This document shows positions 8,235-17,021 of a stretch of DNA of 64,000 bases, one piece after another. Where the stretch lies: assembly GCF_018760735.1 (NCBI RefSeq), contig NZ_JAHHZN010000017.1, positions 1-64,000 of the forward strand. The letters are read 5' to 3'. The stretch's first letter is position 1; each line of letters begins with the position of its first letter. The notes under the pieces are model-generated. The model did no database searches and was not told where the DNA came from. It saw only the letters and a program-made list of their open reading frames with translations. The position numbers and the translations under genes were made by a program. The stretch is from Hymenobacter piscis (GTDB taxonomy: Bacteria > Bacteroidota > Bacteroidia > Cytophagales > Hymenobacteraceae).

Positions 8235-8675
8235 ATGATGATTCACGAGTTACTATCGACGCTCAAAGCTAATCTGAACCAAACAGATATTACGCTATAT
8301 CCCGGTGCGAGTGAGAAGCTCCTGCTCCAGTTTGAACGAGAAATGCAGCTAACTCTTCCCACTGACTTTCGCGAGTTTTACCTGTTTTGCAACGGTTTTG
8401 AATCAGCGGAAGATCTGTTTCGGATGATTCCTCTGGAAGAGATACTTGAGCGAAAGCAAGAGTTTACCCACCATCATTTTTACATAGCTGAGTATATGAT
8501 CTACTGTGACATGTGGGAGGTGGAACTTACAACTCAGTTTGTATATCGAATTCATCATAATGTTACACTGACGGATTCACTAGTAGTCTTCCTCAATCGG
8601 TTTCTACAGGGTGGTGTGTTCGGTAATAAAGGCCTCTATCATTGGCCTGAAGAAGTTAAAGCACTCAATTCCTGA
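8235..8675 (+). CDS. SMI1/KNR4 (SUKH) family protein, copy 1
   Basis: This 146-residue protein has the SMI1/KNR4 core: LPTDFREFYLFCNGFES followed by MIPLEEIL and a C-terminal SLVVFLNRFLQGGVFG. SUKH proteins are commonly immunity proteins for contact-dependent or polymorphic toxins, although many are orphans. The sequence is clearly AT-richer than its neighbours, suggesting recent acquisition. It starts 63 bp from the pnkp start on the other strand and is followed after 60 bp by a paralogue of identical length. No toxin is visible nearby. Confidence 0.82.
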   Translation: MMIHELLSTLKANLNQTDITLYPGASEKLLLQFEREMQLTLPTDFREFYLFCNGFESAEDLFRMIPLEEILERKQEFTHHHFYIAEYMIYCDMWEVELTTQFVYRIHHNVTLTDSLVVFLNRFLQGGVFGNKGLYHWPEEVKALNS

Positions 8676-8735
8676 TTTGCATTGCATCTGTTAGGCAATA
8701 CAAACACTACCATCGGCCGTTAGCTCCAGTCCTTC

Positions 8736-9176
8736 ATGACTATTCAGCAACTCATAGCAACCCTCAAAGCAGGTCTGGCGCAGACGGATATCACGCTGTA
8801 CCCACCTGCCAGCGCACACCTGATGCAGCAATTAGAGGCAGCATTGGGGGTAGCCCTTCCTTCTGACTTTCGGGAGTTTTACGCCTTTTGCAACGGGTTT
8901 AAATCCGCTGAACTTCTGTTTCATATTACGCCAATTGAGGAGGTTATCCATTTCAAAGACTACCAGCCTCATCAATTCCTGTTTGCCGAGTATGCCGTTT
9001 GCGTTGATTTTTGGATAGTGGAAATACTACCGGAAAGTGGTAGCTACCGGATTCTAAGCCAGGAGCCGGATGGAGAAACGGTCTTTCTGACCGATTCGCT
9101 GGCCTTATTTATCCACCGATTCTTACAGGGCGGCGTCTTTGGATTGCTTGACTGGGCATCTGAGCTTGCTAACTGA
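8736..9176 (+). CDS. SMI1/KNR4 (SUKH) family protein, copy 2
   Basis: This is a paralogue of the preceding gene, also 146 residues, with the same layout: LPSDFREFYAFCNGFKSAEL, ITPIEEV, then SLALFIHRFLQGGVFGL. The first 40 residues (MTIQQLIATLKAGLAQTDIT) parallel those of copy 1, so the two arose by tandem duplication and then diverged. It is probably cotranscribed with copy 1. The role is likely toxin neutralisation by analogy with the SUKH superfamily, but no cognate toxin is in the window. Confidence 0.82.
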   Translation: MTIQQLIATLKAGLAQTDITLYPPASAHLMQQLEAALGVALPSDFREFYAFCNGFKSAELLFHITPIEEVIHFKDYQPHQFLFAEYAVCVDFWIVEILPESGSYRILSQEPDGETVFLTDSLALFIHRFLQGGVFGLLDWASELAN

Positions 9177-9203
9177 TTAGTCACCCACCCCAGTTCACAC
9201 CTC

Positions 9204-11201
9204 TCACCTTATCCCCGTCACCCGGAACTCGACGCGGCGGTTGAGGCGGCGGGTGGCTTCCTGGGCGTTGCTGGCCTTGGGCTCGGCCCCGCCCAGACCG
9301 ATGCCGCTGATGCGCTCGGCCGCCACGCCGTGCCTGACCAGGTAGGCTTTCACGGCCCCCACCCGGCGCTGGCTTAGCTCCACGTTCTTTTCGGGGTCGC
9401 CCACGTTGTCGGTGTGGCCGCGCAGCTCAATGATGAGGCCGGGCGACTGGGTGAGCAGAGACACCAGCGAATCGAGGGCGGGAAAGGAGCTGGTCAGCAG
9501 CTCGCCCTGGCCCCGGGCAAACTGCACGTTTTCCAGCTCCAGGGTGGCGCCCACGGTCAGGGGGCGCAGCAGGATGTCGTGGGCGTAGGGCTCGGCGGCA
9601 GCGGGCAGCACCGTATCGAGGGCTACGTAGCCGGGCAGGCGCAGCTGCAGGGCGTAGGCCTGGCCGGTGCGGGCCGGGAACCGGAACCCGTCGGTGGCCG
9701 CGAAGCTGGTATCGGGGCGGGCGGCCGCGCTGGGGCGCAGGCGCAGCTGGGTGCGGGGCAGGGGCCGCAGGGTAGTCGCATCGAGGATGCGGCCCCGCCA
9801 GGGCGCCAGGGCGGGCGCCAGCGGAGGAGCTTCCTCGGGGGGTAGCTGGCGGAACAGGTTGCAGCCGGCCAGATCGGTGTACACGCCCCGGCGCACCTTG
9901 GCCACCTTCTGCCCATCCAAATCGACCTGATAAATGGCCTTGGGACCGGCCAGAAACAGGCGGCGGTTGCCCAGCTCGTCGTTCTGGAGCAGAATGCCGC
10001 TGTAGCCCCCGCGCTCGGGCAGCCCATCCAGAGGCAGGATGTCGGGGGCCGGCTGGCGGGTGTCGAGGTGGATGCGCAGCAGGGAGCCGTCGGTGCTATA
10101 CACCTCGTAGAGGGTGCGGTCGGCGTCGAAGCAGAAGTTGGCGTGGGTGCCCGCCCCGGCAAAGCCCAGGGCTTTGAAGTAGCTGGCCCGGCGCAGCGGA
10201 TCGGTACTCCAGACGGTGCTCACGGTGTTTTTGGTGGGGCTCACCCGCACCAGCAGGTTGCCGTCGGTGGTGCTGAAGTACAGGTCGCCCCGGTCGTCGG
10301 TGGCCCCCGAAATCCAGACGCCGCCCGAGCCCTGGGCCGGCAGCTGCCAGCGGGTGTACTCGCCCTGGCGGGTGGCCGGGTTGTAGCGGTACACGTACTC
10401 GGGCGCGTTGGTGGGCGCCTTCGTGACCGAGTACAGGCAGTTATCGAAGCCCTTGGCCAGGGCGTAGGACTGGAAGGGCAGCACCTGGCGGTGGATGCGG
10501 GGCGGGTGGGCGGGGTCGAGACTCGAAAACTCGTGGATCGTGCGGCAGTCGTCCTCCCAGATATCGTCGTGCACGCGCAGGGCGGCAATGCCGTAGAACT
10601 TGTCGTCGCAGCCCGCCGGAGCGGGCGGGGCCGTGCGCCGGCTGGGCGGCCCCGGCTCAAGCAGCCGCAGCGACTCGACCAGCTGGCGGCCGGCGGCCCG
10701 CAACCGGTCGGCGGGGCCCTCCGGGGAGCGGAATTCGAGGCGGTACTCGTAGCCGTTGCGCCAGAGCCGCCGCCCGATTACCCGCGTGCGGCCCGCCGGG
10801 GCGTCGTAGGCGTACTCGTACTGCAGCTGCTGGACGCGGCCGGCCTCGCGCTCGCGCAGGCTCAGTACCCGGGCCCGGGGCAGCGTGCGCACGTACTGCC
10901 ACACCGAGTCGAGCTGGCCGGCGGCGAGCAGGTTAAGGTCCTTGCGGCTGTCGGGCAGCGGGCGCAGGCGGAAGGTGACAACGGCCGCGGCCGTTTCCCA
11001 GGTTTCGCCCTGGTAGAAATCGGTGGTACGCTCGTCGGCGAAGTGCACCAGCCAGCCGGGCGGGTACACCAGCTGGTAGCCCAGGCGGGCATCGGTGTAA
11101 GTCTGGCCGGCCGGGCGCTGGGCTGAAACCGGCAACTGACTCAGCATCAGCAGCCAGAACAGCCAGAACTTCCCAAAACCGGAACGCAGACGGTTGGTCA
11201 T
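9204..11201 (-). CDS. OmpA-family outer-membrane protein with propeller-like middle region
   Basis: I start at the ATG at 11201, which gives a signal peptide (FGKFWLFWLLMLSQLPVSAQ), not at the upstream in-frame ATG at 11345, whose extra 48 residues look non-coding. The product is 665 residues. An N-terminal domain (YTDARLGYQLVYPPGWLV) precedes a region with propeller-like repeats (about 200-450), a carboxypeptidase-regulatory-like segment (GRILDATTLRPLPRTQLRL) and a C-terminal OmpA domain with the peptidoglycan-binding motif LRGHTDNVGDPEKN and LSQRRVGAVKAYL. It should anchor the outer membrane to peptidoglycan. It sits between hen1 and pnkp on the same strand, but nothing links it to RNA repair. 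Confidence 0.85.
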   Translation of the reverse strand: MTNRLRSGFGKFWLFWLLMLSQLPVSAQRPAGQTYTDARLGYQLVYPPGWLVHFADERTTDFYQGETWETAAAVVTFRLRPLPDSRKDLNLLAAGQLDSVWQYVRTLPRARVLSLREREAGRVQQLQYEYAYDAPAGRTRVIGRRLWRNGYEYRLEFRSPEGPADRLRAAGRQLVESLRLLEPGPPSRRTAPPAPAGCDDKFYGIAALRVHDDIWEDDCRTIHEFSSLDPAHPPRIHRQVLPFQSYALAKGFDNCLYSVTKAPTNAPEYVYRYNPATRQGEYTRWQLPAQGSGGVWISGATDDRGDLYFSTTDGNLLVRVSPTKNTVSTVWSTDPLRRASYFKALGFAGAGTHANFCFDADRTLYEVYSTDGSLLRIHLDTRQPAPDILPLDGLPERGGYSGILLQNDELGNRRLFLAGPKAIYQVDLDGQKVAKVRRGVYTDLAGCNLFRQLPPEEAPPLAPALAPWRGRILDATTLRPLPRTQLRLRPSAAARPDTSFAATDGFRFPARTGQAYALQLRLPGYVALDTVLPAAAEPYAHDILLRPLTVGATLELENVQFARGQGELLTSSFPALDSLVSLLTQSPGLIIELRGHTDNVGDPEKNVELSQRRVGAVKAYLVRHGVAAERISGIGLGGAEPKASNAQEATRRLNRRVEFRVTGIR

Positions 11202-11525
11202 TCCCCAAAAATAGGCAGCCGGACCGGATGTTGCCACTTTATTGGTGCCAAAACCCGGGAATCCCCCCCCCTCGCCCCCCAATTCGGGAAGCCCGCCGGT
11301 AACTCCCTGACTACTTTCCCTCCCACTTCCAATAGCCCCAAGCACCTCACTGACCGGGGGTTGTAGGGATGCGGATTCGCGCCTCCCCGTGAACGATACC
11401 AGCCCAGGCTTACAAAATCAGGAGCTGGTGCCGTTGCATTCGGATCAGGTGGCCGCGGCTTTCCAGACAAGCAACCCGAACGACAAAACGTGGCTACGCG
11501 TCACTACATCAATGCCGCAGCTCCC
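11202..11525. other. intergenic stretch between hen1 and the OmpA gene
   Basis: This 324-bp stretch has no convincing gene. It contains C-rich runs (11266-11280). Around 11367-11396 a degenerate hairpin (TGTAGGGATGCGGATTCGCG) resembles a decayed copy of the GAGACGCG palindrome seen at 1764-1873. A short minus-strand frame here has Pro/Gly-rich random-looking composition. Confidence 0.45.
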
Positions 11526-12944
11526 CTACGCGGGCCGCTCAAATACGGCCATTTGCGAGGGGGCGCCTACTTCGGCCGCTTCCGGGCCCAGGGGCTCCAG
11601 GCGCACCCGGTAGCCGTGGCGGGCGGCCACGGCCTCGGACCAGGCCCGGAACTCGGCCCGGGTCCACTCGAAACGGTGGTCGTGGTGGCGGAAGTCGCCG
11701 GCCGCGAGGGTTTCGTAGCGCTGGTTGTAGTCGGCATTGGGGGTGGTGACGAGCACGCTGCCGGGCCGGGCGCGGGCAAACACCACCTGCTCGAAGGTGG
11801 TCAGCCGGTTTTCGTCGAGGTGCTCGATGACTTCGACTACGGCGGCCGCGTCGTAGCCAGCCAGGCGGGCATCGTGGTAGAGCACCGAGCCCTGGGCCAG
11901 CGTGAGCCGCTCGCGCTGGCGCGGGGGCATCTCCGCTAGGTGCAGGCGCTGGGCGGCGCGCTCCAGCTCCCGCCAGCTCACATCCAGGGCCAGCACGTGC
12001 TCAATCTGCGGGTTTTGCAGCAGCCGGCGCACCAGCTTGCCTTCGCCGCAGCCCAGATCCAGCACCCGCTTCGCCCCCAGCCGCCGGATTTCCTCGGCCA
12101 CCCGGTCCAGGCGCTGGTCGTGGAGCTTCTGGCCGGGGGCGGCCGGGTCGGCGGGGGCGGTAGTCAGCTCCGCAGTGGCCCCGGCCGCAGGAGCGGGCTC
12201 GTCGGTATCCTTCTCCACGGCCAGCAGCCGCGCCAGCGTGGGGTTCACGTACTCGGCAAAGCGCAGGTAGCGGCGCGTGATGAACTCCCGCTCGGGGTGG
12301 CGCGGCAGCCACTCGCCACCGCGCAGCAGCAGCTTCTCGGCCTCGGCCGGCCCGATGTAGTAGTGCTTGTTGTTGTCGAGCACCGGCAGCAGCACGTAGA
12401 GGTGCGTCAGCAGGTCGCGCAGGCGCAGGGCCGGATGGCGCAGGTGCAGCGTATAATAGGGGCTCTCGCCCCACTCCGGCCGGGTCGGGTCGAGCGGGTG
12501 CGCTTCGGTTTCGATATCGTAGCCCAGCGGCCCGAACAGCCGGTGCAGCTGCCCGGCGTGGGCAGCCGGCACCACGGCCACGGTGGCGGCCAGCGGCAGC
12601 AGCTCGTCGGGCAGACCGGGGCGGTCCTGGCAGGTGCCGTTCATGGCCGTGTTGAAGGCCTTGGCCAGGGCCGTGCTCAGAAACGAGGAGGCCACGTAAG
12701 GCCGGTCGTTCACGTACTGGGCCAGGGCGAAGTTCTCGGCCGCGCCTTTCTGGCTGCGCACCAGACCCACCGGGTCGATTTCGAGCAGCAGGGCCACCGT
12801 GCAGCGCTCCGCCGTGGCTTCGGGGTAGAAGATGTGGGCCTGCCCGGCGGTGAGCTCCAGCGTCTGGAGGCGGGCGGGGTTCTTGTGCAGCAGGTAGCCC
12901 AGATCGGTGGCGGGCTGGTGGGTGGTGGTGATAGTAAGGAGCAT
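11526..12944 (-). CDS. hen1: Hen1: 3'-terminal RNA ribose 2'-O-methyltransferase
   Basis: I chose the ATG at 12944 (MLLTITTTHQPATDLGYLLH, the typical Hen1 start) over an in-frame upstream start at 13016. The product is 472 residues. An N-terminal domain of about 250 residues, characteristic of bacterial Hen1, is followed by a SAM-dependent methyltransferase: VLDLGCGEG (Asp296), then E371-V-I-E374-H375-LDENR, VTTPNADYN and HHDHRFEWTR with His423. The two Glu, the His and the distal His keep the spacing of the Mn2+-binding residues of characterised Hen1 enzymes. In the Pnkp/Hen1 system it 2'-O-methylates the 3' end at the break before sealing, protecting the repaired RNA from renewed cleavage. 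It is the most upstream gene of the collinear repair set. Confidence 0.95.
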   Translation of the reverse strand: MLLTITTTHQPATDLGYLLHKNPARLQTLELTAGQAHIFYPEATAERCTVALLLEIDPVGLVRSQKGAAENFALAQYVNDRPYVASSFLSTALAKAFNTAMNGTCQDRPGLPDELLPLAATVAVVPAAHAGQLHRLFGPLGYDIETEAHPLDPTRPEWGESPYYTLHLRHPALRLRDLLTHLYVLLPVLDNNKHYYIGPAEAEKLLLRGGEWLPRHPEREFITRRYLRFAEYVNPTLARLLAVEKDTDEPAPAAGATAELTTAPADPAAPGQKLHDQRLDRVAEEIRRLGAKRVLDLGCGEGKLVRRLLQNPQIEHVLALDVSWRELERAAQRLHLAEMPPRQRERLTLAQGSVLYHDARLAGYDAAAVVEVIEHLDENRLTTFEQVVFARARPGSVLVTTPNADYNQRYETLAAGDFRHHDHRFEWTRAEFRAWSEAVAARHGYRVRLEPLGPEAAEVGAPSQMAVFERPA

Positions 12945-13031
12945 GGCCGCTAACGGATACAATACACGAAGCGCCAAGATACGCACCCGCCGGCCGCTAC
13001 CAGCTCCCGCGCCCACGAATGTGGCTCCGCG

Positions 13032-14927
13032 CTACCGGGTGCCGGCCGTATCGGTGAGGGCCAGCAGGAAGGCTTTGAGGGCGCGCTGGTCGGCGGCGGA
13101 GAGGCGGAGCGGGTCGGGCGGCAGGGTTTGGTTGGGCACGTGCAGGCCCCGACCCTGGCCCCCGCCTTCGTTGTAGAAGGCAATAACCTGCTCCAGGGTG
13201 CGGTAGGCGCCGTTGTGCATGTAGGGCGCGGTAAGGGCCACGTTGCGCACCGTCGGAATCTTGAAGGAGCGGCGCAGCTGGGGCAGCGGCACCTGGGCGA
13301 AGCGGCCCTGGTCGGCATCGAGGCGGCGGGCGCCGGGGGCGGTTTCCACGCCCAGCACCTCCGATTCGGCCTCGGTGAAGCCGGGCGGCACCGTGCCGTT
13401 GAACAACGGCGCGAAGTGGCAGGTGCCGCACTTGCCCGCCCCCATAAACACGTTGAAGCCCCGGACTTCCTCCCGGCTCAGCACCGCCCGCCGGCCGCGC
13501 AGGTGCTCATCGAAGCGGGAGTTCAGCCGGACCAGGCTCCGCTCGTAAGCGGCCAGGGCGGTCTGAATCTGCACGGGCGTGATGGTGGGCTCCGCTCCTA
13601 CCTCGCTGCCCGGAAACGCCCGCCGGAACTGCCGCACGTAGGCGGCGCGGCGCTGCAGGCGGCGGGCGGCCGTTTCCAGGGAGCCGTGCATCTCGTCGGG
13701 GTTGCCCACCACGTCGGCGGCCTGGTTTTCGAGGGTACCCGAGCGCAAATCGTAGAACTGGCCGGCCTGCAGCGCGGCGTTGAGGATGGTGGGCGTGTTG
13801 CGGTGCACGAGGCCGCCGGGCGTGAGGGTGGCGTTTTTGGCGAGGCCGTCGGTGAAGGCCTTGTCGGGCTGGTGGCAGCTGGCGCAGGAGCGGCCCCGGC
13901 TGCCTGAGAGCACCGCATCGTGGAACAGCTGGCGGCCCAGCGCCACCCGGGCTTCGGTGCGGTAGTGGCGGGTGGTGGGGGCGTAGAAATCGGGGTTGAA
14001 GGCCGCCGAATCGAACAGCGTGGCGGCATCGGGGCGCAGCGCCCGCACCTCCTCAAAGGGCCGGATACCCAGCTGCTGCTGGCAGGCCAGCAGGGCCCGG
14101 CCCAGCGGGTTGGCGTAGTCCTTGATAAACGCCAGCCGGTCGAAGCCGTTGAAATCAGGGTGCCGGCGGGCGTACTGCCCGGCTTGCGCCAGCTGCCGCT
14201 GGGCGGCGGCGTACGCCTGCCGAACGGCTGCGGGGGCGGCCGGGCCGGGCGCGTAACAGGCCAGGGCCGGCCGCAGGGCGGCCAGGGCGGCGGCCGTTTC
14301 GGGAAAGGTGGCGGCCGGGCTCAGGGGCGTATCGAACCCGGTGATGCCCAACGCTACCACCCGGAACACCTGCAGCCGCAGCACGTCGAAGACGTGGGCA
14401 TCGGTGAGCTCCTGCACCTGCCAGCGGGTGCGGGCGTTGCTGATTTCGCGCTGCACGGCCCGCACCTCGCGCTCCAGCTCGGCGCGGTTGGCGGCGTCAT
14501 ACGTGGGGTAGAGCAGCGTTTCCAGCACCTGCAGGCCGCCGGGCTCGAAGTCCTTGTTTTCGGTTACCTCCACCTCCCCCACGGGCGGCCCGTTCAGCAG
14601 CCGGGCCGTGCCGGGCATATAGTACTCGGTGAAAGGTTCCACGCGCTTATACAGCAGCCGGGCCACCCGGAAGCTGCGGCGCAGCGAATCCGGAGAAGCG
14701 CCGCGCCGGGCCAGGGGCAGCAGCTGATGCTGCACGTGCCGCTGCAGCCGCGCCAGCTCCCGGCCTACGTGCCGGTGCACGCGCCGGGCGGCGCGGTGGG
14801 GGGCGGTATCGGCGGCGGGCGGCGGGGCGGGCGCATCGGTGCGGGAGCAGGCGCCGGCCAGCGCCAGCAGGGCCGCCAGCAGCAGCGGGGCGCAGGTTCG
14901 GAGGGCAGTGAGAACAGCGGGAAGCAT
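13032..14927 (-). CDS. di-haem cytochrome c peroxidase (MauG/CcpA type) with extra N-terminal helical domain
   Basis: The ATG at 14927 gives a lipoprotein-like leader (LLLAALLALAGACS, lipidated Cys expected); upstream in-frame sequence was rejected. The product is 631 residues. The C-terminal half has two haem c sites, CASCHQ (about 348) and CGTCHF (about 496), with surrounding motifs typical of periplasmic peroxidases (KAFTDGLAKN, RNTPTILNAA, YMHNGAYRTLEQVI). The N-terminal 300 residues are helical, with EPFTEYYMPGTARLLNGPP, and recall imelysin-like domains; this is inference. The enzyme would reduce peroxide in the periplasm with electrons from small cytochromes. Confidence 0.88.
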   Translation of the reverse strand: MLPAVLTALRTCAPLLLAALLALAGACSRTDAPAPPPAADTAPHRAARRVHRHVGRELARLQRHVQHQLLPLARRGASPDSLRRSFRVARLLYKRVEPFTEYYMPGTARLLNGPPVGEVEVTENKDFEPGGLQVLETLLYPTYDAANRAELEREVRAVQREISNARTRWQVQELTDAHVFDVLRLQVFRVVALGITGFDTPLSPAATFPETAAALAALRPALACYAPGPAAPAAVRQAYAAAQRQLAQAGQYARRHPDFNGFDRLAFIKDYANPLGRALLACQQQLGIRPFEEVRALRPDAATLFDSAAFNPDFYAPTTRHYRTEARVALGRQLFHDAVLSGSRGRSCASCHQPDKAFTDGLAKNATLTPGGLVHRNTPTILNAALQAGQFYDLRSGTLENQAADVVGNPDEMHGSLETAARRLQRRAAYVRQFRRAFPGSEVGAEPTITPVQIQTALAAYERSLVRLNSRFDEHLRGRRAVLSREEVRGFNVFMGAGKCGTCHFAPLFNGTVPPGFTEAESEVLGVETAPGARRLDADQGRFAQVPLPQLRRSFKIPTVRNVALTAPYMHNGAYRTLEQVIAFYNEGGGQGRGLHVPNQTLPPDPLRLSAADQRALKAFLLALTDTAGTR

Positions 14928-15076
14928 GGGTGAAAAGCAAAAAGCAGGGCCAGGGCTCGGACAGCAATAACCCTCCGCCGATAACCGGCGAAGGGCTGCG
15001 TGCGGAGTAAGCAATACGCGCGTAGGAATAGATTTTTAGCGGAATAAACCGGCCGGCGTGGGCGGGTGGCGGCGGT

Positions 15077-15110
15077 TCCGTAGCCCAGGGTTTAAACCCT
15101 GGGCTACGGA
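15077..15110. repeat. 34-bp perfect palindrome
   Basis: TCCGTAGCCCAGGGTTT followed directly by its exact reverse complement, with no loop. It sits in the 277-bp gap between the peroxidase and the PhoX-like gene. There is no T-run, so it is a palindromic repeat rather than a terminator. Confidence 0.85.
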
Positions 15111-15204
15111 GCAGTTTCGGCAGCCCGTGAGCTTCCTGGACTTCTCCTCTGGCTGCGCCCGGAAGCACGTTCCGGCACCCCGGCCAGACGTTGGGCGGCG
15201 GTGC

Positions 15205-16686
15205 TTAGCGCGGCACACCGCGCACGATGACTACCTGGCCGCCTTCCTTGTTTTTGTTGCGGGTTTCGCCGGAGCCGTCGGCGTTCAGGAACTTGTCGTC
15301 CTGCCAGGTGTGGGGGTGCAGGTTGAGCAGGAAGGTGTTGGGCACACCCACCAGATCGGAAATATCCTGCATGGCCCCGTACTCCCAGCTGCTCAGGCGC
15401 TGGTCGTTGCGGGTGTTGTACTTGGCGTTGAAGGCCGTTTCCTGGCGGCGGTGGTCCATTTCCAGCATGGGCTTGAGCTGCTTGCTGCCCACGCCGTACT
15501 GCCACACGCGGCCGTCGTGGCGGTTGTTGGCGTAGAACGAGTCGCCGTCTTCCTGAACGTAAACGAAGTCCCGGGTCACGCAGATGTTGTCGGGGTTCAC
15601 GATGCTGTTGCCGGGGTCCGACGCCCCGTCCACGGCCACTTCCAGCTTGCCCTTCAGGGCGTTGTCGGCCTGCAGCGTGAGCTTGTACACGCGGCCCCAC
15701 ATGGTAAAGCCGGTCACGGGCGTCACTTTATCCGACTGGCTCACGCCGGTGGCCGTGAAGTACACCTCCCGGCCCGCGCCGTTGCCGCCCTTGCGGTAGT
15801 CCACGTCTTCCACGCGGGCAAACTGGATGGCGCTTTTCGTGACGGTCTGGGCCGCAATCTGGGCGCCGGTGAGGGTTTTGGCGTCTTCGATTTCCACAAA
15901 CTCCACGTCGTACTGCTGGCCGGTTGCCATGCTCGTCTCGATGGGGTCGCCGGAGGTGCGCTTGAGCACGTAGAGCTTGCCGTTGTCCAGGTCGCCGACG
16001 GTGTTGCTCACGTAGGCAATCAGCTGGCCGGCCCCTACCCGGCTGCTCTCATCCTCGCCGATGAGGATGACGGTTTTGCCCGGGAAAGCGTCTTTGGGCA
16101 GCGGCACGGCGTTTTCCATCGAGCCCTTGCCCAGGGCCGGCTTCATGCGGCTGCGGTCTTTCTTGTTCACGGCACCCAGCGGGTCGAGGGCGTGCACCAT
16201 GCTTTCGCCGTCGGTTTCGCCGGCGGTCAGGAACGTCGGGCCGAAGCCGTGCTCCTCGGGCGTGGCCAGCGTGGCCGAGCACAGGCGGAAGTTGCCGCCG
16301 TCGCCGTCGAGCAGGTACTCGCCCCTGGTGGGCTTAAAGGTTCTATCGAGGTACACCCTCGACACGGAGAACATGATTTCGTGGTTGTTGAGCAGCACGT
16401 AGCCCTCCCCGTTCGGGTTTTTCAGGATGCCCATGCCGTCGGGCTGCCCCCCGAAGATGAAGTTCGGCGACTCCGGCAGCACGTCGTCGGAGCTGATGAG
16501 GGGCATGATTTCCAGGCTCTCGAAGCCGGGCAGGGCCTTCACCAGCGCCGGGTTCACGGAGTGGGCTTTCAGCTCGACTTCCGACGCGGGGTTGGATTCG
16601 GTTTCGGAGTCGTTGCAGGCGCCCAGCGCCGCGAGCAGCAGCAGGGCCGGCAGCTTGGGCACGAAGGCGTAACGGTTGGCGTACAT
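15205..16686 (-). CDS. PhoX-like (DUF839) lipoprotein, putative phosphatase
   Basis: This 493-residue protein has a lipoprotein signal (LPALLLLAALGACND). The body matches the DUF839/PhoX propeller family: FGGQPDGMG, YVLLNNHE, TAGETDGESMVHALDPLG, FARVEDVDYRKG, GREVYFTATG, IVNPDNICVTRDFVYVQEDG and a C-terminal NTFLLNLHPHTW. Family members are Ca/Fe-dependent alkaline phosphatases or related secreted hydrolases. The gene follows the choice-of-anchor-I gene and precedes the cytochrome c peroxidase on the same strand. A role in phosphate scavenging is plausible but not shown. Confidence 0.8.
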   Translation of the reverse strand: MYANRYAFVPKLPALLLLAALGACNDSETESNPASEVELKAHSVNPALVKALPGFESLEIMPLISSDDVLPESPNFIFGGQPDGMGILKNPNGEGYVLLNNHEIMFSVSRVYLDRTFKPTRGEYLLDGDGGNFRLCSATLATPEEHGFGPTFLTAGETDGESMVHALDPLGAVNKKDRSRMKPALGKGSMENAVPLPKDAFPGKTVILIGEDESSRVGAGQLIAYVSNTVGDLDNGKLYVLKRTSGDPIETSMATGQQYDVEFVEIEDAKTLTGAQIAAQTVTKSAIQFARVEDVDYRKGGNGAGREVYFTATGVSQSDKVTPVTGFTMWGRVYKLTLQADNALKGKLEVAVDGASDPGNSIVNPDNICVTRDFVYVQEDGDSFYANNRHDGRVWQYGVGSKQLKPMLEMDHRRQETAFNAKYNTRNDQRLSSWEYGAMQDISDLVGVPNTFLLNLHPHTWQDDKFLNADGSGETRNKNKEGGQVVIVRGVPR

Positions 16687-16842
16687 AGCAGGGAAAAGAG
16701 GAAGGTGAAAGGATGCCGCAAAGGACTTTCCCGGGCATTATTTCCGCGTTATCGGCTCGTTACTGAACTGCTACTTTCCGCCACCTAATCAGCTGGCTAC
16801 GATAACAGTGGCGTAACGCCGCGCCCGTTTGATTTCCCGGAG

Positions 16843-16937
16843 CGTCATTCCGAGCGAAGCGAGGAATCTCGCGTGCTGATGTTCGGATGCTACCCAGACG
16901 GCAGCACGCGAGATTCCTCGCTTCGCTCGGAATGACG
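16843..16937. repeat. 36-bp perfect inverted repeat (GTCATTCCGAGCG family)
   Basis: Arms 16843-16878 and 16902-16937 are exact reverse complements with a 23-bp centre. Their core is CATTCCGAGCGAAGCGAGGA. Related, more diverged copies occur at 38809-38909 and 54911-54990. It lies in the 335-bp gap between the PhoX-like and choice-of-anchor genes, which holds no gene. Confidence 0.92.
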
Positions 16938-16964
16938 TTCTACTACCTCCCCGACCAAACATCA

Positions 16965-16994
16965 AACGCCCCGACCATAACCGGCCGGGGCGTT
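16965..16994 (-). terminator. probable terminator of the choice-of-anchor gene
   Basis: A 9-bp GC-rich stem (AACGCCCCG with CGGGGCGTT) lies 28 bp downstream of the minus-strand stop and is followed by a T-rich segment in that direction. Confidence 0.55.
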
Positions 16995-17021
16995 GTAATT
17001 ACCAGCTCCAAGCAGTTGCTG

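Noticed and set aside
15058..16788. 576-codon plus-strand frame over the PhoX-like gene
   Set aside because: Antisense shadow of a recognisable lipoprotein gene.
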